From: JAGVSZ01 sp035456405
GTDB lineage: Bacteria; Pseudomonadota; Gammaproteobacteria; Burkholderiales; SG8-39
Direction of reading: 5' to 3'
Length of the DNA stretch: 64,000 bases
Assembly (NCBI GenBank): GCA_035456405.1
Contig: DATIDG010000080.1
Location: forward strand, 1-64,000
Shown: one piece after another, positions 1-7,498 of the stretch
Layout of the letters: each line of letters starts with the position of its first letter
Position numbering within the stretch: position 1 is the stretch's first letter
Notes under the pieces: model-generated
Seen by the model: only the letters and a program-made list of their open reading frames with translations
Databases searched by the model: none
What the model was told of the DNA's origin: nothing
Made by a program: the position numbers and the translations under genes

Positions 1-45
1 TTTCCGGCACTGCGCTAGCATCGGCACTCGACGCACGGAGCGCTG

Positions 46-435
46 ATGAAAGGCATCCAGATCACCGACCTCGGCGCGCTGCGCAACGAGCTTGCGAAGT
101 ACAAGAAGGGGAAGAAGCTCGACATCCGCCAGTTCAACCAGGCGGCGCGGCTCGCGTGGCTCGGGAAAGCGGTCCTCTCGCCGCTCGACCCCGAGGACCG
201 CGAGTGCAAGGCCTGGCTGCTCTATCTGCAGCGGCCCGAGGGTCTCGCCGAGCACTGCCTCGTCATCGACGAGGACTTGCTGCAGTACATCCATATCCTC
301 GACGCGGAGCAGGGCGCGCATCTCGCCGCCGTCCTGGAGCAGGGTGTCAAGGAACGGGCGGCCGGCCTCGATGCGCTGAACCGGCGCGACTTCTATCTGG
401 AGAAGTACTTCGAGCCCGAGAAGGGGAAGGGGTGA
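46..435 (+). CDS. Conserved protein of unknown function, coupled to a lipoate-ligase-like gene
   Basis: A 129-residue soluble protein with no signal peptide or membrane segment; I do not recognise a named domain. The N-terminus is rich in Lys/Arg (an AKYKKGKK stretch near residues 18-25) and the C-terminus ends in EKGKG. The middle is acidic and helical in character, with an LVIDEDLLQYIHILD segment near residues 72-86. The ATG is preceded by GGAG at 6-base spacing. Its TGA overlaps the GTG start of the downstream lipoate-ligase-like gene, so the two are probably translationally coupled and may act together. The role is unknown. Confidence 0.75.
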   Translation: MKGIQITDLGALRNELAKYKKGKKLDIRQFNQAARLAWLGKAVLSPLDPEDRECKAWLLYLQRPEGLAEHCLVIDEDLLQYIHILDAEQGAHLAAVLEQGVKERAAGLDALNRRDFYLEKYFEPEKGKG

Positions 436-1250
436 GACCGGCGCGCTGGATCGACGTCGGTATTGCCGACTCGATCGGATTTCACGCGACCTACGCCGGG
501 CTCGCCGAAGCGCGGACGCCCGACGCGGCGCCGGTCGTCGTGTGGGGCCGGGCGCGGGCGCACCTCTGCCTTGGCCAGAGTCAGGGCCGGTGCGAGGCCC
601 GTTGCGGAGCGGATGCGCCCGTCGTGCGCCGGCCGCTCGGCGGCGGCGCGGTCTGGGTCGACGAAGACCAGCTCTCCTACGCGCTCGTCGCGCCGCTCGA
701 ACTCGCTCCGCGACGCCACGAGGACTGGTATGCATGGGCGCTCGCGCCCGCGATCGCGACGTTCCGCGCCTTCGGCCTGAAGGTCGAGCGGCACGCCGAG
801 GACCTCTGGCTCGCAGGGCGCAAGATCGCGGGCAGCGGCGCGGCGACGATCGGCCGCTCCGCGGTAGTGGCGTCGAGCTTTCTCCTGCGGTTTCCGCACG
901 CGCGGTTCGCAGCGAGCGTCGCTGCGCCCGATCCCGGCTATCGCGCCGCGCTGCGAGCGGCGCTCGGCGCCGCGATGACCGACTGGGCGAGCCACGCGAC
1001 GCCGCCCGGCGACGCCGAGATCGCGGCCGCGTTCCGCTCGGCATTGCACGAGACGCTCGCGTGGGATTCGCGTTCCGCGACGCTCGACGCGCACGAGCGC
1101 GCGTCCATCGGCGAGTGGCGCGACGAGCTTGCCGCGCCGATCGAGGCGGGGCGCCCGCGCGTCGCCGGCGGAATCAAGCTCAATGCGGCGCTGACGCTCG
1201 TGCGCGACGCGCGCACCGGCGTGCCGCGCCTTGAGCGCGTGCCGGGCTGA
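432..1250 (+). CDS. Lipoate-protein ligase / BPL-LplA-LipB family protein
   Basis: 272 residues, starting at GTG 432, which overlaps the previous stop; longer upstream reading would run through the previous gene. The family transfers lipoyl or octanoyl groups to lysines of target domains such as E2 or GcvH. Seen: the substrate-loop motif RRPLGGGAVWVDEDQLSY near residues 70-87, and RKIAGSGAATIGR further on, in which the Lys corresponds to the family's catalytic lysine. The C-terminal half is Ala-rich and divergent. Its stop overlaps the start of the next gene (ATGA). It could be a ligase, an amidotransferase-like enzyme or a non-catalytic homologue; the intact Lys and GGG motif favour activity. 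The acceptor protein is not in this window. Confidence 0.8.
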   Translation: MRPARWIDVGIADSIGFHATYAGLAEARTPDAAPVVVWGRARAHLCLGQSQGRCEARCGADAPVVRRPLGGGAVWVDEDQLSYALVAPLELAPRRHEDWYAWALAPAIATFRAFGLKVERHAEDLWLAGRKIAGSGAATIGRSAVVASSFLLRFPHARFAASVAAPDPGYRAALRAALGAAMTDWASHATPPGDAEIAAAFRSALHETLAWDSRSATLDAHERASIGEWRDELAAPIEAGRPRVAGGIKLNAALTLVRDARTGVPRLERVPG

Positions 1251-1636
1251 TGACGTCCCCGACTGTTGAGTCCCGGCGCCGCCGGCGGTTCATCCTGCTT
1301 TCGACCGACGACACGCTCGCGGCGGCGCTGCGCGCCGCGTTGCCTGAGGGCTGGGAGATGGTCGTGACGGACGACGTCGATACGCTGGGGGGATTCGCGG
1401 AGATTCTGCAGCACCGTTTCATCCTGCTCGACCTCGAGGATCGCGCGCTCGATCCGCTCGCGGCGATCGCCCATCTGCGTCGCGACCTGATGCTCAACGT
1501 CGCGATCTTCTGTCTCGGCGGTTCGCAGGAGCTGCGCGACTCCGCTCGCCTGGCACGCGCCGACCGCTTCTTCGAGCGGACGGAGGCGGCGCAACGGATG
1601 CAGCAGTTCTGCGCGCAATACGGCTGGGGCGCATAG
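1250..1636 (+). CDS. Receiver-like single-domain protein
   Basis: 128 residues resembling a CheY-type receiver domain. Following a basic N-terminal tail, FILLSTDD supplies an acidic pair after strand 1. FILLDLEDRALDP supplies the position where the phospho-accepting Asp normally lies (near residue 63), and NVAIFCLGG looks like strand 4. The usual Lys of strand 5 is not evident; ADRFFERTEAAQ stands there. There is no output domain. The start ATG overlaps the stop of the lipoate-ligase-like gene, making a coupled trio. It is probably a divergent or pseudo-receiver acting by protein contact; the partner is unknown. Confidence 0.65.
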   Translation: MTSPTVESRRRRRFILLSTDDTLAAALRAALPEGWEMVVTDDVDTLGGFAEILQHRFILLDLEDRALDPLAAIAHLRRDLMLNVAIFCLGGSQELRDSARLARADRFFERTEAAQRMQQFCAQYGWGA

Positions 1637-1764
1637 GCGGAGGGCGTCCGGCAGGGGAAAGCGGTGCTGCGCTGCATCAGCCCCGTTCGCAGCGCTGCAT
1701 TTGACGTGTATCAAATCGACGACCGCGCCGGAGCCTAGCCTTCTCGGAACACGCGGAGGCGCCC

Positions 1765-2058
1765 ATGGCCTACCAAATCGAAGAGTACCCGGACCGGCTC
1801 GAGATCGCGATTGACGCGCCGCCCGCGGAGCGCGACTCCTTCCTTGACCTGCTGGACGCCTGCACGCAGGGCGAACGCGCCTGTCCCGCGTTGCGTTGCG
1901 GCACCGTCGAGACCCGGATCCCCGTGACGCCGGGCGAGGCCATCCGAATCAAGGTCGTGCCGCATCCGGACGTACGCATCGACCGGAAGCTCATCGAGCG
2001 CTGCCTCGCGTTCACGCTCGGGGGCGGGAAGCGCTGCTGCGCCGGCACGTCCGCCTGA
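1765..2058 (+). CDS. Small Cys-rich protein of unknown function
   Basis: 97 residues, no signal peptide. Cysteines cluster in the middle (ACPALRCG, near residues 38-45) and at the C-terminus (RC...GGGKRCCAG), an arrangement that suggests metal or Fe-S binding, although no known motif is matched. The N-terminus MAYQIEEYPDRLEIAID looks like a beta-rich start. The ATG follows CGGAGGCGCCC, a good ribosome site. It stands alone, convergent with the GYD gene. Function unknown. Confidence 0.65.
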   Translation: MAYQIEEYPDRLEIAIDAPPAERDSFLDLLDACTQGERACPALRCGTVETRIPVTPGEAIRIKVVPHPDVRIDRKLIERCLAFTLGGGKRCCAGTSA

Positions 2059-2074
2059 GACGGCGGAACGGCGC

Positions 2075-2109
2075 AAGAAAACGCCGCAACGGGAGGTCCC
2101 GTTGCGGCG
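2075..2109 (-). terminator. Intrinsic terminator of the GYD gene
   Basis: A perfect 13-base inverted repeat (82-94 and 97-109 of the 2000s block; arms CGCCGCAACGGGA and TCCCGTTGCGGCG), followed on the minus strand by TTTTCTT. It lies 17 bases after the GYD stop on that strand. Confidence 0.8.
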
Positions 2110-2126
2110 CTGCCCCGCGGGTCGGA

Positions 2127-2450
2127 TCAGGTCGGCGCCCGGTAGCCTGCGGCGCCCGCCTTGCGCATCGCCTGCATCGCCTCTTCCATCGTCATGAGCG
2201 GCGTCGTCTTGATCGCCTTTAGCGCGCCGCCGGCCGTCGCGGCGAGGGAGAGCGCCGCCGCGCTGACGTTGTCGGGCACCTGCGCGATCACGATCGCGTC
2301 GTATTCGCCAAAACCGAACCAGTAGCCCTCGAGCCGCCCGTCGAGCTTCTCGATCATCGGGCGAATTGCCTCCCTGCGGTCCTGCGGGTTCTTCACCAGC
2401 TTGGCCCAGCTTTCCGGGGTAAACGCCGCCTGAATCATGTAGTACGCCAT
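2127..2450 (-). CDS. GYD domain-containing protein
   Basis: 107 residues. MAYYMIQAAFTPESWAKLVKNPQDR at the start, followed by a glycine/aromatic segment YWFGFGEYDAIVIAQVPD (43-60) and an alternating beta/alpha pattern, fits the GYD family, a small alpha/beta-barrel-like fold of unknown biochemical role. The start has GGAGG 5 bases upstream on the minus strand. A strong terminator follows, so the gene is monocistronic or the end of a unit. No catalytic residues are known for the family. Confidence 0.8.
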   Translation of the reverse strand: MAYYMIQAAFTPESWAKLVKNPQDRREAIRPMIEKLDGRLEGYWFGFGEYDAIVIAQVPDNVSAAALSLAATAGGALKAIKTTPLMTMEEAMQAMRKAGAAGYRAPT

Positions 2451-2550
2451 CACGTCCTCCTTTCTGCGTCGAAGGGATGGGACTTCAGGACGACCCGGCG
2501 CGCCCCGCGCTTCTCCTCCGTTCCGTTTATAGCAGACGTGCGCCCGGTTG

Positions 2551-4215
2551 CTACCTCGGCGCCGGGGGGGCAGGGAGCGCGGCGCCCGCGAGGGGCATGA
2601 GCACCTCGACGACCACGCCGCGCCCGTCGGGACGGTTGCGCGCGATCGCCTTGCCGCCGTGGAACTCCGCGATGAGACGCGCGATGAAGAGCCCCAGCCC
2701 GAGGTGGGGCTCGCCGCGCGGGCGCTCCGCGCCGCCTCCGGCCGGACGGACCGACACCATCGACTCGAAGATCTGCCCGGCCATCGCATCGGGCAGCGCC
2801 GGCCCGACGTTCGATACCGCGAGACGAGCCCAGTCCCATTCGACGTCGACGGCGATCTCGATCGGCTCGCCCGGCGCGCAGAAGTCGCGCGCGTTGTCCA
2901 CCAGCTTGTCGAGCAGCTGCGCGACGAGGTCGGGCGCGCCTTCCAGCTCGACCGGAGCCTTCGGCAGTCGCAGCTCGAAGCGATACTGCGGAAAAGCGGC
3001 GACGTAGCCCGCGACGCATCCCGCCACGACCCGCCCGAGGTCGAAGCGCTCGCGCTCGGTGCCCTTGAGCGTCTCGGCGAGCCGCCGTGCCTCGCTCATG
3101 CGGGTGAGGATCGCGTTGAGCCGCCGCACGCCTTCCTCCGCGCGCTGGATGTACACCTGCGACCCGGCCGGCGCCGGCCCGATGCGCAGGTTGTCGAGCG
3201 ACGAGCTGACCACCGCAATCGGCGTGCGCAGCTCGTGCGACAGGCGGTCGGCCATGCGCTCGAGGTAGTCGTTGTAGTCGGCGAGGCGGTCGAGCACCGT
3301 CGCGAAGCTGCGCGAGAGGTCGCCGATCTCGTCGCGGTCGCGCTCGGCGCGAAACGCGCGGTGCACGCGCCCGCGCGCGTCGATCGCATGCTCGGCCTCG
3401 TCGCGCAGGCGAGTGAGCCGCCGCGAGATTCGCGTCGCGAAGAGGAACAGGACGAGCGCGCCGAGCACGAACACCCCGAGGGTGGTGGTGAGCAGCTGCT
3501 CGAACGCCCGGTTGCGGAGGCTCAGCACGCGGTTGGTCGTCTCCTCCACGACGACCGCGCCGATGACCTCGGGGCCGTTCCAGATCGGGTGCGCGGCGGC
3601 GAGGATCACGGCCCGCTTGTCGGCCGTCTCCCGCCAGCGCGTCGCCGGGACGCCGGTGAGGGCGTTGTCCACCGCCCGCCCTCCGGACAGCACGTCCTCG
3701 GGGAGGGCGTCCTCGAAGTCCTCGCGCGGGCGCTCGAGGAGCAGAGCGAAGAGCGGCCCGAGCACCGTGCCCTGGATCCGGTCCCAGAGATCGGGCTCGA
3801 CGGCCGGCTTCGCGTCCTGCCGGAGGCTGCCTTCGAGGACGAGGAGGCGCCGATCCTGGTCGATCACCCAGATGCGCGAGCCCGAGCGCCGCAGGCCGCG
3901 GATGATCAGCTCGATCTCCTGGGTCGCGGCCACGGTCGTGCCGCGGGGATAGCCGGCGTCCCCGGCGACGGGGTCGACGCGCCGGTCGAGGAGCCGCGGC
4001 CGGTCGTGGAGCGCGGTGGCGACCGCGCGCGCGGTGCCGATCACCGCCTGCTCCTGCGCGGCCTGGAGCACGCGCTCCATCTCGCGGACGTAGCCGTAGC
4101 CGACGAACGGGATCGCGAGCAGGACGAGCGAAACGAGCAACGCGCGGGTGCGGATGCTGAGGCCCGCGCGCGCGGCGGCCGGGGTGGCGCCCGTATGCCC
4201 CGCGGGGCGCTCCAC
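2551..4215 (-). CDS. Membrane sensor histidine kinase, dedicated-sortase-system (PdsS) type
   Basis: 554 residues from GTG 4215; the stop of the regulator gene lies across this region, so the two genes are adjacent. Order: transmembrane segment near residues 20-40, a periplasmic sensing region of about 200 residues, a second membrane segment (LLTTTLGVFVLGALVLFLFA), a HAMP-like linker, a HisKA box with phospho-acceptor His in RLSHELRTPI, and an HATPase domain with N box (DKLVDNARDF) and G box (LGLGLFIARL). The pair with the regulator resembles the kinase/regulator found beside proteobacterial dedicated sortases. This copy is shorter than I recall for that kinase family, and no sortase is visible in the window, so its signal and targets are unknown. 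Confidence 0.85.
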   Translation of the reverse strand: MERPAGHTGATPAAARAGLSIRTRALLVSLVLLAIPFVGYGYVREMERVLQAAQEQAVIGTARAVATALHDRPRLLDRRVDPVAGDAGYPRGTTVAATQEIELIIRGLRRSGSRIWVIDQDRRLLVLEGSLRQDAKPAVEPDLWDRIQGTVLGPLFALLLERPREDFEDALPEDVLSGGRAVDNALTGVPATRWRETADKRAVILAAAHPIWNGPEVIGAVVVEETTNRVLSLRNRAFEQLLTTTLGVFVLGALVLFLFATRISRRLTRLRDEAEHAIDARGRVHRAFRAERDRDEIGDLSRSFATVLDRLADYNDYLERMADRLSHELRTPIAVVSSSLDNLRIGPAPAGSQVYIQRAEEGVRRLNAILTRMSEARRLAETLKGTERERFDLGRVVAGCVAGYVAAFPQYRFELRLPKAPVELEGAPDLVAQLLDKLVDNARDFCAPGEPIEIAVDVEWDWARLAVSNVGPALPDAMAGQIFESMVSVRPAGGGAERPRGEPHLGLGLFIARLIAEFHGGKAIARNRPDGRGVVVEVLMPLAGAALPAPPAPR

Positions 4216-4217
4216 GC

Positions 4218-4922
4218 TCAGGCCGCCCCCGGCGCCTCGATCCAGCGGTACCCCATGCCGTAGACGGTGTCGATCGCCTCGAACGCGCCGTCGGCGGCGA
4301 GGAATTTCTTGCGGATGCGCTTGATGTGGGAGGTGATCGTCCCGTCGTCCACGACCAGGTTCGCCTCCGACATGAGCTGGTCGCGGTTCTTGACGTGGCC
4401 GGGGTACTTCACCAGCGCGTGCACCATCCAGAACTCGGTGAGCGTCAGGTCGACGGGCGTGCCGCGCCAGGTCGCGGTCATGCGCTTCAGGTCGAGCCGC
4501 AGCGGACCGCGCTCGATCGCCTCCTCGCTCTTCGGCGGCGAGCGCAGCACGTCCACGCGCCGGAAGAGCGCCGCGATCCGCGCGAGGAGGTGCGGCATGC
4601 TGATCGTCTTGGTGAGGTAGTCGTCGGCGCCGAGGCGCAGCCCGGAGACGAGGTCGAGATCGCTGTCGCGCGCGGTGAGGAAGATGATCGGCAGGGTCTC
4701 GGACAGCGCGCGCAGCTCGCGCACGAGCGTGAACCCGCCGTCCGGCTCGTCGCCGAGCCCGATGTCCACGATGGCGAGGTCGGGAAGTCGCGCGCGGAAC
4801 GCGGCGAGCGCGCTCTTGCGGTCGGCATGAGTCGTCGCGTCGTAACCCTGCCTGCGCAGCGTGTCGGCGACGTTCTCGCGGATCGCGGCGTCGTCCTCGA
4901 CGATGGCGATGCGGCGGCTCAT
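4218..4922 (-). CDS. OmpR/PhoB-type response regulator, dedicated-sortase-system (PdsR) type
   Basis: 234 residues. Receiver domain: IAIVEDDAAIR with acidic residues near 9-10, phospho-Asp in LAIVDIGLGDEPDGG near residue 52, Thr in IFLTARDSD and Lys in GADDYLTK. A winged-helix DNA-binding domain follows, with VDLTLTEFWMVHALVKYPG and a recognition region DDGTITSHIKRIRKKF, ending in TVYGMGYRW. The wording of these segments matches my memory of the proteobacterial dedicated sortase regulator more than of generic OmpR proteins. ATG 4922 gives the standard receiver N-terminus; upstream in-frame codons are not needed. Transcribed with the kinase gene just downstream. Confidence 0.9.
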   Translation of the reverse strand: MSRRIAIVEDDAAIRENVADTLRRQGYDATTHADRKSALAAFRARLPDLAIVDIGLGDEPDGGFTLVRELRALSETLPIIFLTARDSDLDLVSGLRLGADDYLTKTISMPHLLARIAALFRRVDVLRSPPKSEEAIERGPLRLDLKRMTATWRGTPVDLTLTEFWMVHALVKYPGHVKNRDQLMSEANLVVDDGTITSHIKRIRKKFLAADGAFEAIDTVYGMGYRWIEAPGAA

Positions 4923-5041
4923 TGCGGTGGCTCGCGTGCGGAAAAATACCGCGGCGACTATACACCAGCGCTCCGCTGCGGCGATCCGGCGGGACGCGAT
5001 TCCATCGTCTTGCCACATTCGCGCACCGGTTTGCCCGGGTC

Positions 5042-5063
5042 GCGCGTGAAGTCTTTCACGCGC
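5042..5063. other. Perfect 9-bp inverted repeat between divergent genes
   Basis: Arms GCGCGTGAA (5042-5050) and TTCACGCGC (5055-5063) separated by GTCT. It sits between the regulator gene start (minus) and the 242-residue plus-strand gene. There is no T-tract on either strand, so an operator is more likely than a terminator. The binding protein is unknown. Confidence 0.6.
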
Positions 5064-5185
5064 ACTCCGGGAGTTGTGAATGCCTCACAGGAGCCGCGCC
5101 ACTACTTCCCGGAATCGCGTCGTCGGCTGGCCTAGGGTGGTCCGTAGACGGGCGCAAGGACGGCTCGACTTCCAAGGAGGAGGCC

Positions 5186-5914
5186 ATGCTGAGCGCAATT
5201 GGAGACTGGATTCTCGGAGTCCTGAAGGAACCCAAGCGGGCGCTCGTGCTGTCGGGCGCGCTGAACGTCGGGCTCGTCCTCGTCGTGGTGGGCGGGCAGT
5301 TCGTGCACGTCACCGTCGAAAACGGGAAATGGTCGGTGCAGCCGGCATCGCGCGATCTCCGCACCCAGGTGACCAAGCTGTTCGAGCAACCGGAGCGGCG
5401 CGGCGAGGTGCGAAACCTCCTCCAGCAGCGCGGCTTCTATGAGATCAGCGACGAAATCGCGAGGGACGGGCGCGCGGTGACCCGCGCGATCGTCGGGCTG
5501 GGCGAGACGCACGAGGTGGTGCGCGAGCTGCGGGAGCTTTCGCGGCGCAACGTGCACCCGTTCGACATCAAGGAGCGCAAGGTGGTCGTCACGCCGACCC
5601 GGCGCCGGACGGTCTCCGAGGGCGAGGCCGCCGTGTGCGACAAGGAGGACGACCTCAGCCAGAAGTGGCTCCTCGTCTGGACCGACGCCGGCAACGGCGG
5701 GATCAGCGTGAAGGTGTCCGAGTCGGTCGCGTGCCCGCCGACGGACCGGCAGTTCGTCGAGATCAGCGCCGAGGACTGGGCGAAGCTCGGTGTCGATGGT
5801 GGCCACGCACAGACTGACGCAGTCGTGAAGGTCTACCTCCACCAGCCGCCCGAGCGTATTGCGGGCGAACGGGCGGCCATCGCGACTCCCGACCCCGCGC
5901 CGACGCGCCTGTGA
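5186..5914 (+). CDS. Membrane-anchored protein of unknown function
   Basis: 242 residues. One hydrophobic segment near residues 19-40 (RALVLSGALNVGLVLVVVGGQ) suggests a signal anchor with most of the protein outside the cytoplasm. The soluble part has an acidic stretch CDKEDDLSQKWLLVWTD and a late AEDWAKLGVDGG, with paired cysteines (VCDKED and VACPPTD) that could form a disulphide. No known domain recognised. The start has AAGGAGGAGG immediately upstream. It lies 41 bases before a small secreted protein with the same orientation and a strong ribosome site, so they may be co-transcribed. Confidence 0.7.
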   Translation: MLSAIGDWILGVLKEPKRALVLSGALNVGLVLVVVGGQFVHVTVENGKWSVQPASRDLRTQVTKLFEQPERRGEVRNLLQQRGFYEISDEIARDGRAVTRAIVGLGETHEVVRELRELSRRNVHPFDIKERKVVVTPTRRRTVSEGEAAVCDKEDDLSQKWLLVWTDAGNGGISVKVSESVACPPTDRQFVEISAEDWAKLGVDGGHAQTDAVVKVYLHQPPERIAGERAAIATPDPAPTRL

Positions 5915-5955
5915 CTGGATTCGGGACCCCGTCTCACCCACGAAGGAGGCTCAAC

Positions 5956-6114
5956 ATGAAACGAACGCTCATTTTGCTGCTCGCGGGGTTGGCAATCGCC
6001 GGCGTCGCCACCGAGGCATTCGCCGCCTGCATGTTCAACGGCCGCTCGTATCCGGCCGGTTCGGTTGTCGGCGACCGCGTCTGCGCCCCCAACGGGACCT
6101 GGCAGCGACGCTAG
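5956..6114 (+). CDS. Small secreted Cys-pair protein, DUF1496/YnjH-like
   Basis: 52 residues: a Sec signal peptide (MKRTLILLLAGLAIAGVATEAFAA) followed by a 27-residue mature part that begins near CMFNGRSYPAG and ends CAPNGTWQRR. The pattern of two cysteines around a Tyr-Pro-x-Gly-Ser turn and a final Asn-Gly-x-Trp resembles short DUF1496-type exported proteins. A clear AAGGAGG ribosome site lies 8 bases upstream. Role unknown; a single disulphide is likely. Confidence 0.65.
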   Translation: MKRTLILLLAGLAIAGVATEAFAACMFNGRSYPAGSVVGDRVCAPNGTWQRR

Positions 6115-6181
6115 CGACTTGAGCTCGGCGTTCGCATGCCGAGGCGAGGCGGCCCGCCTCCGTCCAAGCTATGTGCGCCAC

Positions 6182-7438
6182 TCAGCCCTCGCGCCCGGGC
6201 GTGATGCCCTGGCGCGCGTAGATCGGCCGGACCGCGCGCCGCCAGCTCTCGAGGTTGGCGGCGAACCAGCCGGCCGCCGCCAGCAACGCCAGCCCGCAGC
6301 CGGCGAGCGTCCAGTGCACGCCGACGCGCTCGGCGACGGTGCCGGCGACGAAATTGCCTAGCGGGGCGATGCCGAGGAAGGTCATCACGTAGATGCTGAT
6401 GATGCGGCCGCGCTTGTCCTCGTCGGCGAGCGTCTGCAGCACCGTGTTGGTCGCGGCCACGGAGGCGACAAGGCCGAAGCCGAAGAGCGCCAGCGCCGCG
6501 AGCGAGAACCACAGCCAGTGTGAGACGGCGTATGCGGTGAGCGCGGTGCCGGCGACGAGGGCGCAAGCCGCTATCACCTGCCCGAGGCCGCGGACGTTCG
6601 GGCGCGCGGCGAGGAACGCCGTGCCGACCAGCGCGCCGAGCCCCACCGCGCTCACCATCACGCCCAGGGTCCGCGAATCGCCGGCAAACGTCTCCGCCGC
6701 GTAGATCGGCATAAGCGACATCCACGGCGCCGAGAAGCACGAGAGCGCCGCGAGCAGCAGGATCAGCCGGCGCGTCGCGAGCGACCCGAACGCGTAACGG
6801 AAACCCGCCTGCAGCTCGCTCCACCACGCCGCGGGCGCGGCGGCGCGCGCCCGCGGCGGAACGCGGATCAGCCAGTACGCGGCCACCACCGCTGCATACG
6901 AGACGCCGTTCAGCAGGAAACACACCGCTTCGCCCGCTGCGGCGAGCACGATGCCGGCGATCGTCGGTCCGATGAAGCGTGCGCCGTTAAACAGCATCGA
7001 CTGCAGGGCGATCGCGTTCGGCAGGTCCGCCTTCGAGCCGACCATCTCGAGCAGGAACGCCTGGCGCGTGGGCGTCTCGAACGCGTTCAGGAACCCGAGC
7101 ACCAGGGCAAACGCGACGACGTGCCACACGGTCACCACCCCGCCAAACGTGAGCGCCGCGAGGGCGAGCGCCTGCAGCGCGCACAGCGTTTGGGTGACGA
7201 TCAGCAGCTTGCGGCGCTCCAGGCGGTCGGCCCAGACGCCGGCCACCGGCGCGACGAACAGCATCGGCAGCTGCTGCGCGCCGGCCACGAGCCCGAGCAT
7301 GAAGGCGGAGCCGGTGAGGCGGTAGACGAGCCAGCTCGTCGCCACCGTCTGGAGCCACGAGCCGAGCAGCGACAGGCCCTGGCCAGTGTAGAAGATGCGG
7401 AAGCTGCGATGCCGGAACGCGCGCAGCGCGGGGTGCAT
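6182..7438 (-). CDS. MFS transporter, EntS/DHA3-type exporter
   Basis: 418 residues with about 12 hydrophobic segments. It opens with FRHRSFRIFYTGQGLSLLGSWLQTVATSWL, typical of the MFS_3/EntS-like group, and contains the loop-2/3 motif GVWADRLERRKLL (near 66-78), the MFS family signature between TM2 and TM3. A long cytoplasmic loop follows TM6 (RVPPRARAAAPAAW). Substrates of relatives include siderophores and drugs; the substrate here is unknown. It lies 60 bases downstream of valS on the same strand and could be read from that unit. Confidence 0.85.
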   Translation of the reverse strand: MHPALRAFRHRSFRIFYTGQGLSLLGSWLQTVATSWLVYRLTGSAFMLGLVAGAQQLPMLFVAPVAGVWADRLERRKLLIVTQTLCALQALALAALTFGGVVTVWHVVAFALVLGFLNAFETPTRQAFLLEMVGSKADLPNAIALQSMLFNGARFIGPTIAGIVLAAAGEAVCFLLNGVSYAAVVAAYWLIRVPPRARAAAPAAWWSELQAGFRYAFGSLATRRLILLLAALSCFSAPWMSLMPIYAAETFAGDSRTLGVMVSAVGLGALVGTAFLAARPNVRGLGQVIAACALVAGTALTAYAVSHWLWFSLAALALFGFGLVASVAATNTVLQTLADEDKRGRIISIYVMTFLGIAPLGNFVAGTVAERVGVHWTLAGCGLALLAAAGWFAANLESWRRAVRPIYARQGITPGREG

Positions 7439-7498
7439 TGAGGTGAGAAACGGGGGGCGGGAAAAGGGAAACGGGGCGGCTGCAGCGCCGCCCTTCGA

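Noticed and set aside
2548..4263. 571-codon plus-strand ORF over the histidine kinase gene
   Set aside because: Antisense shadow in high-GC sequence; its translation is His/Arg/Glu-rich without domains, while the minus strand has clear kinase motifs.
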